A stretch of 64,000 nt of DNA from an uncultured Curtobacterium sp. (lineage in GTDB: Bacteria > Actinomycetota > Actinomycetes > Actinomycetales > Microbacteriaceae): the NCBI GenBank assembly GCA_913778205.1, contig CAJYUW010000056.1, forward strand, positions 25,286 to 89,285. The letters run 5' to 3'. This document shows positions 1 to 7,642 of the stretch, piece after piece. A program made the position numbers and the translations under genes. Below the pieces are notes generated by a model. It was not told the DNA's origin, made no database searches, and saw only the letters and a list, made by a program, of their open reading frames with translations. The first letter of the stretch is position 1. Each line of letters begins with the position of its first letter.

Positions 1-574
1 GCCGGCTGATGCTGGGCGCCTGGTAGACGATGAGCGGCACCGGCTCGCCCGCTTCGAGCGCGATGCCGTCCTGCGCCATCCACACCATCTGGTCCGTCGC
101 GACCCGGGTGCCCTCGGCGGACTCCCCCGCGGTCTGCTTGATGAACACGAGGTCGAGCTGACCGGCGTGCACCCGTCGGAGAAGCGGCGCGGACTGGTTC
201 ACCGTGAGCTCGAGGTTCACCTGCGGGTGCAGCCGCCGGAAGTCCCGGAGGATGCGCGGAAGCTGCGTGATGGCGAGGTCGTCCGCCGCGCCGAACCGGA
301 GTCGACCCCGTGTGGCCGCGCCCGAGAAGTAGGCGTCGGCGGTGGCGTGCGCCGCGAGGATCGTCCGCGCGAACCCGGCCATCGCGTCCCCGTTGTCCGT
401 CAGCGTCACGCCCCGGGTGTCCCGGGCCACGAGCGTCCGGGCGACCGTGTCCTCGAGGCGGCGGACGTGCTGCGAGACCGTCGGCTGGCTGATCCCGAGG
501 CGGACACCGGCTGCCGTGAAGCTCTGCGTCTCCGCGACCGCGAGGAACGTGCGCAGCAGTACCGGATCGAGCAC
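1..574 (-). CDS. LysR-family transcriptional regulator (3' end outside window)
   Basis: The visible part has an N-terminal LysR winged helix-turn-helix (motif SFTAAGVRLGISQPTVSQ, then the RLED wing) and the first part of a periplasmic-binding-like effector domain containing LDLVFIK. The C-terminus runs off the left edge. I chose the GTG at 574 because GAGAGGGG lies about 5 nt upstream; an ATG at 589 has no visible ribosome binding site. It is transcribed divergently from the MFS exporter at 696, a common arrangement for a LysR regulator and its target, so control of that exporter is a reasonable inference. The effector is unknown. Confidence 0.85.
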   Translation of the reverse strand, partial: MLDPVLLRTFLAVAETQSFTAAGVRLGISQPTVSQHVRRLEDTVARTLVARDTRGVTLTDNGDAMAGFARTILAAHATADAYFSGAATRGRLRFGAADDLAITQLPRILRDFRRLHPQVNLELTVNQSAPLLRRVHAGQLDLVFIKQTAGESAEGTRVATDQMVWMAQDGIALEAGEPVPLIVYQAPSISR

Positions 575-600
575 GACGGCCCCTCTCATTCGACATCGCA

Positions 601-619
601 ATGGAGTGATAGCAACCAT
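601..619. promoter_or_regulatory. candidate LysR binding dyad
   Basis: The intergenic region between the divergent LysR gene and the MFS gene contains ATGG-N11-CCAT, an interrupted dyad of the size LysR dimers often bind. This rests on spacing and position only. Confidence 0.3.
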
Positions 620-695
620 AGGGGGATCGAATGGGCCGCGTCCACGTAGTTTCACATGGGTGCCGTTCCGCCCCCGACGTCCGGAGACACCGACC

Positions 696-2021
696 GTGCG
701 CGCGTCATCGACGACCCTGCCCCCGCCCACCGAACCCCTCCCCGTCGTGTCCGAGCGCCCGCCGTGGCGTCACACCCTCATCGCCCTGTCGGTCCCGAAC
801 TTCCGGATCTTCACGGCGACCAACCTCGTCGCGATGGTGGCGGGGTGGATGCAGCGGATCGCGCAGGACTGGCTCGTGCTGCAGCTCACCGGGTCGGTCG
901 CGCAGGTCGGGATCACCGTCGCGTGCCAGTTCGCGCCGATGCTGTTCTTCGGGCTGTTCGGCGGGGTGATCGTCGACCGGTTCTCGAAGCGTGCGCTGAT
1001 GATGCTCACGCAGGGGGCGTTCGCGGTGCTGTCGCTGCTGCTCGCCGTGCTCGCGCTCACCGGGGTCGTGCAGGCGTGGCACATCTGGGTGATCGCGTTC
1101 CTCGTCGGCGTGGTGACGGTCGTCGACAACCCCGCGCGGCAGGTCTTCGTCACCGAGATCGTCGGCCACCAGCACCTCCGGAACGCGATCAGCGTCAACT
1201 CCAGCGTCTTCCAGCTCGGCGGGATGATCGGTCCGGCGCTGTCCGGGGCGCTGCTCGTGGCGGTCGGCGCGGGTTGGTCCTTCGGGGTCAACGCCGTCGC
1301 CTGCGCCGCGGTCGTCGTGACGCTCGGGTTCCTCCGGGTGTCCGAACTGCACCGGACCCCGCCCGCACCTCGGACGAAGGGGCAGCTCGTCGAGGGGCTC
1401 CGCTACGCCGCGGGCAAGCCGACGATCCTCGTGCCGGTGGTGCTCATGGCGTTCTTCTCGGTCTTCGCTCTGACGATGCCCGTGCTGCTCTCGGCGTTCG
1501 CGTCCGAGGTGTACGACGTCGGCGCGGGCGGCTACGGCGTGTTCAACTCCGCCGTCGCGATCGGGGCACTCGCCGGCGCGCTGCTCTCCACCCGGCGCGC
1601 GGCCGTCCGCCTCCGCACCATCGTCGGTGGGGTGTTCTCGACGGGCGTGTTGCTCGTGCTGACCGGGGCGCTGCCGGCGATCGCCCCCTTCACCGTGGCG
1701 CTCGTGGCCGTGGGGACGGCTCAGCTGCTCTTCATGACGGCGTCGAACTCGCTCGTGCAGTTGTCGAGCAACGTCGCGATCCGCGGCCGCGTGATGTCGC
1801 TCTACGTCCTCGTGCTGCTCGGCGGCCAGGCGATCGGCGGCCCGGTCATGGGGCAGGTCGTCGACCACTTCGGCGCCCACGTCGGGATGGTCGTCGCCGG
1901 GGGCGTCCCCGCTGCGGCGGCGGCGGTCACCGGACTCGTGCTCGCTCGCCGGGGCGGCCTGCACCTCGCCGTGCGGATGCGCCACCGCGTGCCGGTCCCC
2001 GCGATCGTCGGCCACCGCTGA
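696..2021 (+). CDS. MFS exporter
   Basis: A 441-residue polytopic membrane protein of the major facilitator superfamily. After a 25-30 residue hydrophilic N-terminus it shows about ten to twelve hydrophobic segments, with the loop motif GGVIVDRFSKR between early helices and GRVMSLYVLVLLG in the second half, typical of EntS/multidrug-like exporters. The GTG at 696 is favoured because GGAG sits about 9 nt upstream; longer in-frame versions would run into the regulator's own 5' region. Substrate cannot be told. It is divergent from the LysR gene and followed by a very strong hairpin at 2083-2142. Confidence 0.85.
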   Translation: MRASSTTLPPPTEPLPVVSERPPWRHTLIALSVPNFRIFTATNLVAMVAGWMQRIAQDWLVLQLTGSVAQVGITVACQFAPMLFFGLFGGVIVDRFSKRALMMLTQGAFAVLSLLLAVLALTGVVQAWHIWVIAFLVGVVTVVDNPARQVFVTEIVGHQHLRNAISVNSSVFQLGGMIGPALSGALLVAVGAGWSFGVNAVACAAVVVTLGFLRVSELHRTPPAPRTKGQLVEGLRYAAGKPTILVPVVLMAFFSVFALTMPVLLSAFASEVYDVGAGGYGVFNSAVAIGALAGALLSTRRAAVRLRTIVGGVFSTGVLLVLTGALPAIAPFTVALVAVGTAQLLFMTASNSLVQLSSNVAIRGRVMSLYVLVLLGGQAIGGPVMGQVVDHFGAHVGMVVAGGVPAAAAAVTGLVLARRGGLHLAVRMRHRVPVPAIVGHR

Positions 2022-2082
2022 CGCGCGGCGCGCGCACGCGCGCGGCGCACGGTCGTCTCGCCGAAGGTGAGCTTGGACCGAC

Positions 2083-2142
2083 GCACAACCAAAGTCACCT
2101 CGAACCACGCGAATGCGTGGTTCGAGGTGACTTTGGTCGTGC
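2083..2142. terminator. long palindromic hairpin after MFS gene
   Basis: A perfect 23-bp stem (2088-2110 with 2115-2137) closes a 4-nt loop and extends past one mismatch to 2083/2142. It lies between the MFS gene and the convergent NAD(P)-binding gene. Its inner arm TCGAACCACG is shared with the hairpin at 13262-13305, so the two are related elements rather than random dyads. Confidence 0.75.
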
Positions 2143-2184
2143 GGACTGGGAACGACGGGGTTCCGACGTGGTGCGGGACGGACT

Positions 2185-2216
2185 GGAGGCCCGTGGCGGG
2201 GTCGCCACGGGCCTCC
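2185..2216. terminator. GGAGGC-type hairpin terminator
   Basis: A perfect 13-bp stem beginning GGAGGCCCGTGGC closes a 6-nt loop. It lies just downstream of the stop of the minus-strand gene at 2237. It belongs to the window-wide family of hairpins with a GGAGGC/GCCTCC stem. Confidence 0.7.
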
Positions 2217-2236
2217 CGGCCGACGAGCGGTCGCGT

Positions 2237-2884
2237 CTAGTACGCGACGCCGAAGCGCGCCTGGTGGTGCGCCGGCGTGACGATCTCGTCGACGAAGGCG
2301 ATCGCGAAGTCCTCGCCGGAGATGTCCGAGTTGCCCTCGGCGTCGGTCAGGAGCACGTCGTCCGTGGTGCGGTAGGTGCCCTTGCGCTCGCCCGGGTTGT
2401 AGCCGCCGAACGCCGCGGCCGGGCTGACGTAGAACCAGTCGACGTCGGTGTCCGAGCCCGTGAGCGCGTCGAGGATCGCCGCGTGGCTCTTCGCCTCACC
2501 CGTGAACGCGTCGGGGAAGTCGGGGGTGTCGAACAGGCGCGGCCCGCCCTCTGCGACGAACAGCGAGCCGGCACCACCGACGACGCCGAGCCGCGCGCCA
2601 GCGGCAGAGGCGGCGTCGACGAAGTGCTGGAAGCGGTCCTTCAGCTCGGATCCGTCGGCCTGGACGGCGTGCAGCGACACGACGACGACGTCGGTGCCCT
2701 CGGTGACCTCGGCGACGAACGCCTCGTCGAACGCGTCGCCCTGCGCGAGCGTCAGGCCCTCGGCGGGCTCGAGCTTGGACGTGTCACGCGCGACGGCGGT
2801 GACGGCGATGCCGCGGGAGAGTGCCTCGCGGGTGATGGCGGAGCCGGCGTACCCGGTGCCTCCGAAGACGACGATGCTGGTCAT
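2237..2884 (-). CDS. NAD(P)-binding Rossmann protein (atypical SDR, NmrA/YwnB-like)
   Basis: A 215-residue protein that starts with a beta strand and the dinucleotide-binding loop GGTGYAG (residues 8-14), followed by ARDTSKL, the usual NADP-type second-strand pattern. It lacks the classical YxxxK of SDRs, fitting the small NAD(P)H-binding sensor/reductase family (COG2910-like). It is divergent from an HxlR regulator whose likely operator lies between the two genes. HxlR regulators often control neighbouring reductases in response to electrophiles or quinones. The actual substrate is not known. Confidence 0.8.
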   Translation of the reverse strand: MTSIVVFGGTGYAGSAITREALSRGIAVTAVARDTSKLEPAEGLTLAQGDAFDEAFVAEVTEGTDVVVVSLHAVQADGSELKDRFQHFVDAASAAGARLGVVGGAGSLFVAEGGPRLFDTPDFPDAFTGEAKSHAAILDALTGSDTDVDWFYVSPAAAFGGYNPGERKGTYRTTDDVLLTDAEGNSDISGEDFAIAFVDEIVTPAHHQARFGVAY

Positions 2885-2932
2885 GTGGGGTCCTTCCCTC
2901 GATCGGTTGGGCTGCTCGACTCACTGTACGGG

Positions 2933-2961
2933 TGTTACTCTCCATCGGTAAGTAGGCACCT
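2933..2961. promoter_or_regulatory. candidate HxlR operator / divergent promoter
   Basis: Between the two divergent starts there is GGTGTTAC-N9-GTAAGTAGGCACC, an imperfect dyad with GGTG/CACC outer arms and TTAC/GTAA inner arms. It lies upstream of the start of the HxlR gene and is its most likely own binding site. There is no independent evidence. Confidence 0.35.
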
Positions 2962-2984
2962 CGCAGTGCGTAACGGAGGTCAGT

Positions 2985-3353
2985 GTGTCCGCTCTCGAGT
3001 ACAGCCCGTACGCCGCCGACTGTCCGTCCCGACAGCTGCTCGACCGCATCGGGGACCGCTGGAGCGTCCTGACGATCGGCTCGCTGGTCGACGGCCCCCA
3101 GCGGTACTCGGCCATCGCGAACCGCGTGCAGGGCGTGTCGCAGAAGATGCTCACGCAGACACTCCGCGCCCTCGAACGCGACGGGCTGGTCACCCGGACC
3201 GTCTACCCCGAGATCCCCCCGCGGGTGGAGTACGCCCTCACCGAGCGCGGCCGGTCGCTCCGGGCCGTGCTCGAGCCCCTCGAACGCTGGGCGACGGACC
3301 ACATGGACGACGTCGCGGCGGCCCGGGCGGAGTACGACGCGCGTTCGAGGTGA
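2985..3353 (+). CDS. HxlR-family transcriptional regulator
   Basis: A 122-residue winged-helix protein with the HxlR signature: an N-terminal cysteine ([21 protein letters not shown]) followed by the recognition region [22 protein letters not shown] and the wing [11 protein letters not shown]. The N-terminal Cys is the redox or electrophile sensing residue in several family members (HypR, QorR). The GTG start is preceded by GGAGG. It probably controls the divergent NAD(P)-binding gene and possibly the quinone oxidoreductase at 3534. Confidence 0.9.
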   Translation: MSALEYSPYAADCPSRQLLDRIGDRWSVLTIGSLVDGPQRYSAIANRVQGVSQKMLTQTLRALERDGLVTRTVYPEIPPRVEYALTERGRSLRAVLEPLERWATDHMDDVAAARAEYDARSR

Positions 3354-3360
3354 CGGAACG

Positions 3361-3480
3361 GTCGGCGCGAGTCGGCGCGCGGCGGCGCGTGGCGGCTCAC
3401 GTCGGCGCACGGCAGCGCGCGTCGGTGCACGGCAGCGCGCGTCGGTGCACGGCAGCGCGCGGCGGCGCGCGGCGGGTCAC
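3361..3480. repeat. 20-bp tandem repeat
   Basis: Three copies of a 20-bp unit GTCGGYGCACGGCAGCGCGC lie head to tail at 3401-3460, the last two identical. They are flanked by degenerate 10-bp half-units (GTCGGCGCG and similar) from 3361 and to 3480. The tract fills the gap between the HxlR and oxidoreductase genes, and no credible ORF covers it. Confidence 0.8.
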
Positions 3481-3533
3481 GGTCCTGCGTCCTGGCTGGA
3501 ATCGCGGAGCGCGCCCCGTGGTTGCCTGGGGTC

Positions 3534-4562
3534 ATGCGATCAGTCGTCTACTCGAAGCCCGGTGACTCGTCCGTCCTGACCGTCGAGGAGCGCCCGCTCC
3601 CGGAGCCCGGCCCCGGTGAGGTCCGTGTCCGCGTGGTCGTCTCCGGCGTGAACCCCACCGACTGGAAAGCACGCGTCGGCGGCACGTACGGCGACGCCCT
3701 GCCGTTCCCGGAGATCACCCCGAACCAGGACGGGTCGGGCGTGGTCGACGCCGTCGGCGAGGGCGTCGACCACCTGCACGTCGGCGACCGCGTGTGGCTG
3801 TTCATGTCCGCGTCCGGGCGACCGACCGGCACCGCCCAGGAGTACACCGTCGTCCCCGCCGAGCGTGCCGTGCCGCTGCCGGACGCGATCGGACACGACG
3901 TCGGTGCGTCGCTCGGCGTCCCCGCGATGACCGCGCACCGGGCCCTCACCACGCACGAGCACGGCCCGGACCGACTCGCCCCCGGGGCGCTCGACGGCAA
4001 GACCGTCCTCGTCGCCGGCGGTGCCGGTGCGGTCGGCCACGCGGCGATCCAGCTCGCACGGTGGGCCGGAGCGACCGTCGTGTCGACCATCAGCTCGCCG
4101 GAGAAGGCCGCGCTCGCGACCACCGCCGGAGCGCACCACACGGTGAACTACCGCGACGACGACGCCGCGGACCAGATCCGCCGGATCGCGCCCGACGGCG
4201 TCGACATCGTGGTGGAGGTGTCGATCCCGCAGAACGCGCAGCTCGTGGCCAACGTGCTCGCGAACCACGGCGTCGTGTCGATCTACGCGAACAACGGCGG
4301 CGACGACGCGGCCCTGCCGATCCGGCCCAACATGAGCCTCAACGCCCGGTACCAGTTCCTGCTGCTCTACACGATCGGCGACGAAGCCCTGGCCGCCGCC
4401 GCCGAGGACGTCACCGCGGCGCTCCGCGACGACGTCCTGCCCGTGGGCGAGGACGCCGGACTGCCACTCACCCGCTTCCCGCTCGAGCAGACCGCAGCCG
4501 CGCACGACGCGGTCGAGGGCGACGCGGTCGGGAAGGTGCTCATCGACGTCAGCGCCGAGTGA
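3534..4562 (+). CDS. quinone oxidoreductase-like zinc-independent alcohol dehydrogenase (MDR family)
   Basis: A 342-residue medium-chain dehydrogenase/reductase. An N-terminal GroES-like domain (residues 1-130; NPTDWKARVGG, QDGSGVVDAVGEGV) precedes a Rossmann domain with the NADPH loop AGGAGAVG at residues 161-168. It lacks the zinc-ligand cysteines of true alcohol dehydrogenases, as in NADPH:quinone reductases (QorA). The ATG at 3534 is preferred over an upstream in-frame TTG, although the ribosome binding site is weak. Co-directional and close to the HxlR gene, which suggests the regulon includes it. Confidence 0.85.
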   Translation: MRSVVYSKPGDSSVLTVEERPLPEPGPGEVRVRVVVSGVNPTDWKARVGGTYGDALPFPEITPNQDGSGVVDAVGEGVDHLHVGDRVWLFMSASGRPTGTAQEYTVVPAERAVPLPDAIGHDVGASLGVPAMTAHRALTTHEHGPDRLAPGALDGKTVLVAGGAGAVGHAAIQLARWAGATVVSTISSPEKAALATTAGAHHTVNYRDDDAADQIRRIAPDGVDIVVEVSIPQNAQLVANVLANHGVVSIYANNGGDDAALPIRPNMSLNARYQFLLLYTIGDEALAAAAEDVTAALRDDVLPVGEDAGLPLTRFPLEQTAAAHDAVEGDAVGKVLIDVSAE

Positions 4563-4597
4563 CCGGCCCGTCCCGCGACGGACGGCGCGGGACGGGA

Positions 4598-4639
4598 GCA
4601 GCGCCGCACCCACCGGGCACCCGGTGTGTGCGGCGCTGC
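4598..4639. terminator. bidirectional hairpin terminator
   Basis: A perfect 12-bp stem GCAGCGCCGCAC/GTGCGGCGCTGC encloses a second small hairpin (ACCGGGCACCCGGT). It lies between the convergent genes ending at 4562 and 4662. Confidence 0.65.
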
Positions 4640-4661
4640 GGAGCCGAGGTGGCCGGTCGGA

Positions 4662-4889
4662 TCAGCGGGCGAGGGCGGCCGCGAGGCGCGCCTCGAAGCG
4701 GCGGCGGGCAGCGACCCGCTCGCGCTCGATGTTCGCGGCGATGACCGCGAGGTCTTCGTAGTCGGCGTCGGTGGTGTCGTCGGTCCAGTTGGGGGTGTAC
4801 ACCCGGGACCGACCGAAGGGCTTCGGTTCGGGGGTCACGATGGTCATGTGGGGATGGTACGTCGAGCGTCCGACAAATCGTGTGCGCAT
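4662..4889 (-). CDS. small hypothetical protein coupled to GAF-like membrane protein
   Basis: A 75-residue protein with an arginine-rich, probably helical C-terminus (RERVAARRRFEARLAAALAR) and a central acidic stretch. Its ATG at 4889 overlaps the TGA of the upstream gene (TGATG), and GGAAAGG lies just upstream, so coupled translation from 4889 is likely; an internal ATG at 4847 would give 61 residues. No known domain is recognised. Confidence 0.6.
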   Translation of the reverse strand: MRTRFVGRSTYHPHMTIVTPEPKPFGRSRVYTPNWTDDTTDADYEDLAVIAANIERERVAARRRFEARLAAALAR

Positions 4890-5716
4890 CACGGGCCTTT
4901 CCTGGGGTTGCGGTCCCGGTCCGGGAACGGGGACGCGAGCGAGAACGCGATGGCCATGAACGAGGCCATCATGGCGACGTACTTGGCGTCGAGGTCGGAG
5001 AACGCGTCCGGGGCGGGCGAGTCCACGGTGAGCATCCCGAACGAGTACTCCTCGGACCGGATCACGACCGAGACGTAGGAGCGGTACCGCGGCTCGAACC
5101 CCGGTTCGTCCTCGTCGGCGTCGACGTCCGCGGTACGGTCGCCGACCACCCGCGGGCCTCCGCCGACGAGCACCCAGTCGAGGTTGCGGTCACCGTACGG
5201 CGTACCGGCGCGGAAGACCCCGGCGGTGTCCTCCGCTCCCCCGTGCCCGATCGGTTCGAGCGCGCGGAGGTCGGCGGAGAGCTGGTAGACGTTCGCACGG
5301 ACGTCGGGGACGCCCGGCAGCAGGTAGAACGCGAGCGCCACGGCGATGCGGTCCGCGAACGCCGGCAGCTCCCGCCGCCGTTCGTGCCGCCGGAGGTCCG
5401 CGAACCGGACGAGGCGGGTGGCGAGTTGCCCGAACGCGTAGCGCACGGCGGTCCCCTGCTCGAGCTCGGCGGACCGGGCGACGGCCGCCGCTGCCGCGAC
5501 CGCCGACTCGTGCCGACGCGCGCGGACGACCTGCACGACGACCGCGGCGAAGAGCACCACGAGGCCGAGGACGACCAGGGACACCTTGACGCCGGGCGGT
5601 GTGACGAGGTTCGGCAGTTGGAACGCGGCGGTGGGCGCGGTCGCGACGACGATCGGCCAGACGACCGACCCAGCACGTCTGCGCCGGCGATCCGCGGTGC
5701 TCCGCTCCCCTGTCAT
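4889..5716 (-). CDS. membrane-anchored GAF-like domain protein
   Basis: A 275-residue protein. After an arginine-rich N-terminus it has two hydrophobic segments (about residues 20-70), an alanine-rich linker, and a C-terminal region (about 110-270) that looks like a GAF sensor domain, ending with SYVSVVIRSEEYSFGMLTVDSP and a final amphipathic helix. GAF-like domains bind small ligands or act as scaffolds; no output domain follows. It is divergent from the secreted protease, with three spaced TTGTCC repeats between them, and is coupled to the small ORF downstream. Confidence 0.65.
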   Translation of the reverse strand: MTGERSTADRRRRRAGSVVWPIVVATAPTAAFQLPNLVTPPGVKVSLVVLGLVVLFAAVVVQVVRARRHESAVAAAAAVARSAELEQGTAVRYAFGQLATRLVRFADLRRHERRRELPAFADRIAVALAFYLLPGVPDVRANVYQLSADLRALEPIGHGGAEDTAGVFRAGTPYGDRNLDWVLVGGGPRVVGDRTADVDADEDEPGFEPRYRSYVSVVIRSEEYSFGMLTVDSPAPDAFSDLDAKYVAMMASFMAIAFSLASPFPDRDRNPRKGP

Positions 5717-5754
5717 GCCGACGACGGTAGGACACCCCACCGACGCCGGCCGGG

Positions 5755-5804
5755 TTGTCCACAGGGTACGAATGTTGTCCCCTGCAACGCCGACTTGTCC
5801 CCTG
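5755..5804. promoter_or_regulatory. three TTGTCC direct repeats at exact 20-bp spacing
   Basis: TTGTCCACAG (5755), TTGTCCCCTG (5775) and TTGTCCCCTG (5795) are exactly 20 bp apart, so the same helical face is presented three times. They lie between the divergent GAF-like gene and the protease gene. The pattern resembles cooperative regulator binding; any one TTGTCC could also serve as a -35 element. Confidence 0.55.
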
Positions 5805-5831
5805 AACGAGGGTGGGAAGAACATCATCCCC

Positions 5832-6569
5832 ATGCAGCAGCGAATCAAGACCAGAGCAACGGCGCTCCTCGCGACCGCCGCCATCGTCCTCCTCGGCGGG
5901 ACCTTCGGAGCGTCCGCGGCGAACGCCGCCACGGTCTCCCCGCAGGTCATCGGCGGCGAGCAGGCGCCGAGCACCCCGTGGGAGGTGCAGCTCGTCTTCC
6001 AGCAGGGCGGGACCGGCACCTACGGGTGCACCGGCGAGCAGATCAACGCCTCGTGGGTGCTCACCGCGAACCACTGCGTGGACGGCACCACGGCCATGAA
6101 CGTCTACCACTCCAACAGCACGACCAACCGGGGCACCGCGACCGCCGCCGACCGCCTCTACTCGGCGCCGTCGGGCGACATCGCGCTCGTGCACCTCCGG
6201 ACCGCGAAGACCCTGTCGTCGTACGCACCGCTCGACCTGGCGTACACGACGAAGTCCACGGGCAGCGGCACGATCATGGGATACGGCAACCGGGCGAACA
6301 GCGCGCCGAGCACCGGCCTGTACCAGGCGAGCGTCAACCTCACCGGTCGTTCGGTCGACGCGTACAACGGCACCGCACAGCACGTGACCGGCGTCTCCGG
6401 CGCCTCGAACCACGGCGACTCGGGCGGCCCGCTCCTCGTGAACGGCAAGGTCGTCGGCGTGTGCTCCACCGGCGACGTGGCCGACCCGGGCGCGAACACG
6501 CACGCCGGTTCGAACTACGCGGTGCTGACGCAGAGCGCCAGCTGGATCCGCAGCACGGCAGGCGTCTGA
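5832..6569 (+). CDS. secreted trypsin-like serine protease (S1 family)
   Basis: A 245-residue precursor. A signal peptide (MQQRIKTRATALLATAAIVLLG, cleavage near ANA-A) precedes a mature chain starting close to VIGGEQAPSTPWEVQL, the trypsin-like N-terminus. The triad is visible: His in LTANHCVDG, Asp in GDIALVHL, Ser in GDSGGPL. Paired cysteines (YGC with NHC, and a later GVC) are consistent with disulfides. It acts outside the cell. Similar proteases (Pat-1/Chp type) are common in plant-associated Microbacteriaceae, but a virulence role is not shown here. No strong ribosome binding site precedes the ATG. Confidence 0.88.
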   Translation: MQQRIKTRATALLATAAIVLLGGTFGASAANAATVSPQVIGGEQAPSTPWEVQLVFQQGGTGTYGCTGEQINASWVLTANHCVDGTTAMNVYHSNSTTNRGTATAADRLYSAPSGDIALVHLRTAKTLSSYAPLDLAYTTKSTGSGTIMGYGNRANSAPSTGLYQASVNLTGRSVDAYNGTAQHVTGVSGASNHGDSGGPLLVNGKVVGVCSTGDVADPGANTHAGSNYAVLTQSASWIRSTAGV

Positions 6570-6587
6570 CCGACGCTCCCCAGCATC

Positions 6588-6629
6588 GGTCTGGAGGCCC
6601 GTGGCGACGCCGCCACGGGCCTCCAGACC
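6588..6629. terminator. 19-bp perfect hairpin terminator (GGAGGC family)
   Basis: A perfect 19-bp stem starts GGTCTGGAGGCCCGTGGCG and closes a 4-nt loop 18 nt after the protease stop. It is the closest relative of the hairpin at 2185-2216: the arm GGAGGCCCGTGGC is identical. Confidence 0.8.
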
Positions 6630-6731
6630 GTCTCCACTGGCCTCTCCTGCACACGCGAGCCTGCGCGGGTCGCCGCCCACAGGCCGCGTGCCGCGGCCCG
6701 CCAGGACAGGCGAGATTGGTAAGCATGACCC

Positions 6732-7604
6732 ATGACCGACGTCTCGACACCCGCTCCCGGTACCCGCGCACTCGTCCTCGGAGGCGGCGGCGTCGCCGGC
6801 ATCGCCTGGGAACTCGGGGTCCTCGCCGCCCTGCAGGAGGCCGGGGTCGACCTCGACGCCGCGGACCTCGTGGTCGGGTCGAGCGCCGGCAGCGTCGTCG
6901 GGACCTTCGTCCGCGGCGGTGCGGTCGCCGACGCCTACGCGCAGCAGCACGACCCGCTGCCGTCGACCTACGAGGAGCCCCCGGTCATCGCGTCGGAGGA
7001 CTTCCAGACCCGCCTCGAGCAGGTCCTCGCCGGGGCGCAGGACGACCAGGACGCCCGTGCCCGGCTCGGCGCCGTCGCACAGCAGTCGGTCGGCGGCCAG
7101 ACCGACGAGGAACGCATCGCGACCTTCGAGCAGACGATCCCCGGGCCCGAGTGGCCGTCGAAGCCGCTCGGGGTGACGACCATCGACGCCACCGACGGCA
7201 CGTTCCGGGTGCTCACCGCCGAGTCCGGCGTCCCGCTCGCCCGCGCGGTCGCGGCGAGCTGCTCGGTGCCGCTCGTCTGGACGCCCGTGTCGATCGACGG
7301 GGTCCCGCACATCGACGGCGGGCTGCGATCGGCCACGAACGCCGACGTCGCCGCAGGCTACGAGCGAGTCCTCGTGATCGCGTGCGGCCCCGAGGGTCCG
7401 TCGCCGCTCGGGCCGTGGCTCGACGTCGCGGTCGAGAGCCTCCGGGCGGGCGGCAGCTCGGTCGAGACCGTCGTGGCCGACAGCACTTCGCAGCAAGCCT
7501 TCGGCACGAACTCCCTGGCCCTGTCCACCCAGGCGCCGTCCGCCGAGCAGGGGCACCGGCAGGGCTCGGCCGTCGCCGAGCAGATCACCGCGTTCTGGGC
7601 GTAG
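6732..7604 (+). CDS. patatin-like phospholipase
   Basis: A 290-residue protein with all patatin hallmarks: the glycine-rich oxyanion loop GGGGVAG (residues 17-23), the nucleophile elbow GSSAG (Ser51) and the catalytic DGG (Asp195) in IDGGLRSATNAD. Patatins hydrolyse acyl ester bonds of phospholipids or lipids with a Ser-Asp dyad. No signal peptide is visible, so a cytoplasmic or membrane-peripheral role is likely. The gene starts a pair with the S9 peptidase 38 nt downstream. Confidence 0.9.
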   Translation: MTDVSTPAPGTRALVLGGGGVAGIAWELGVLAALQEAGVDLDAADLVVGSSAGSVVGTFVRGGAVADAYAQQHDPLPSTYEEPPVIASEDFQTRLEQVLAGAQDDQDARARLGAVAQQSVGGQTDEERIATFEQTIPGPEWPSKPLGVTTIDATDGTFRVLTAESGVPLARAVAASCSVPLVWTPVSIDGVPHIDGGLRSATNADVAAGYERVLVIACGPEGPSPLGPWLDVAVESLRAGGSSVETVVADSTSQQAFGTNSLALSTQAPSAEQGHRQGSAVAEQITAFWA

Positions 7605-7642
7605 CGCACCGCAGTGTCCCCGGACGTGGCTAGCGTGGTGCC

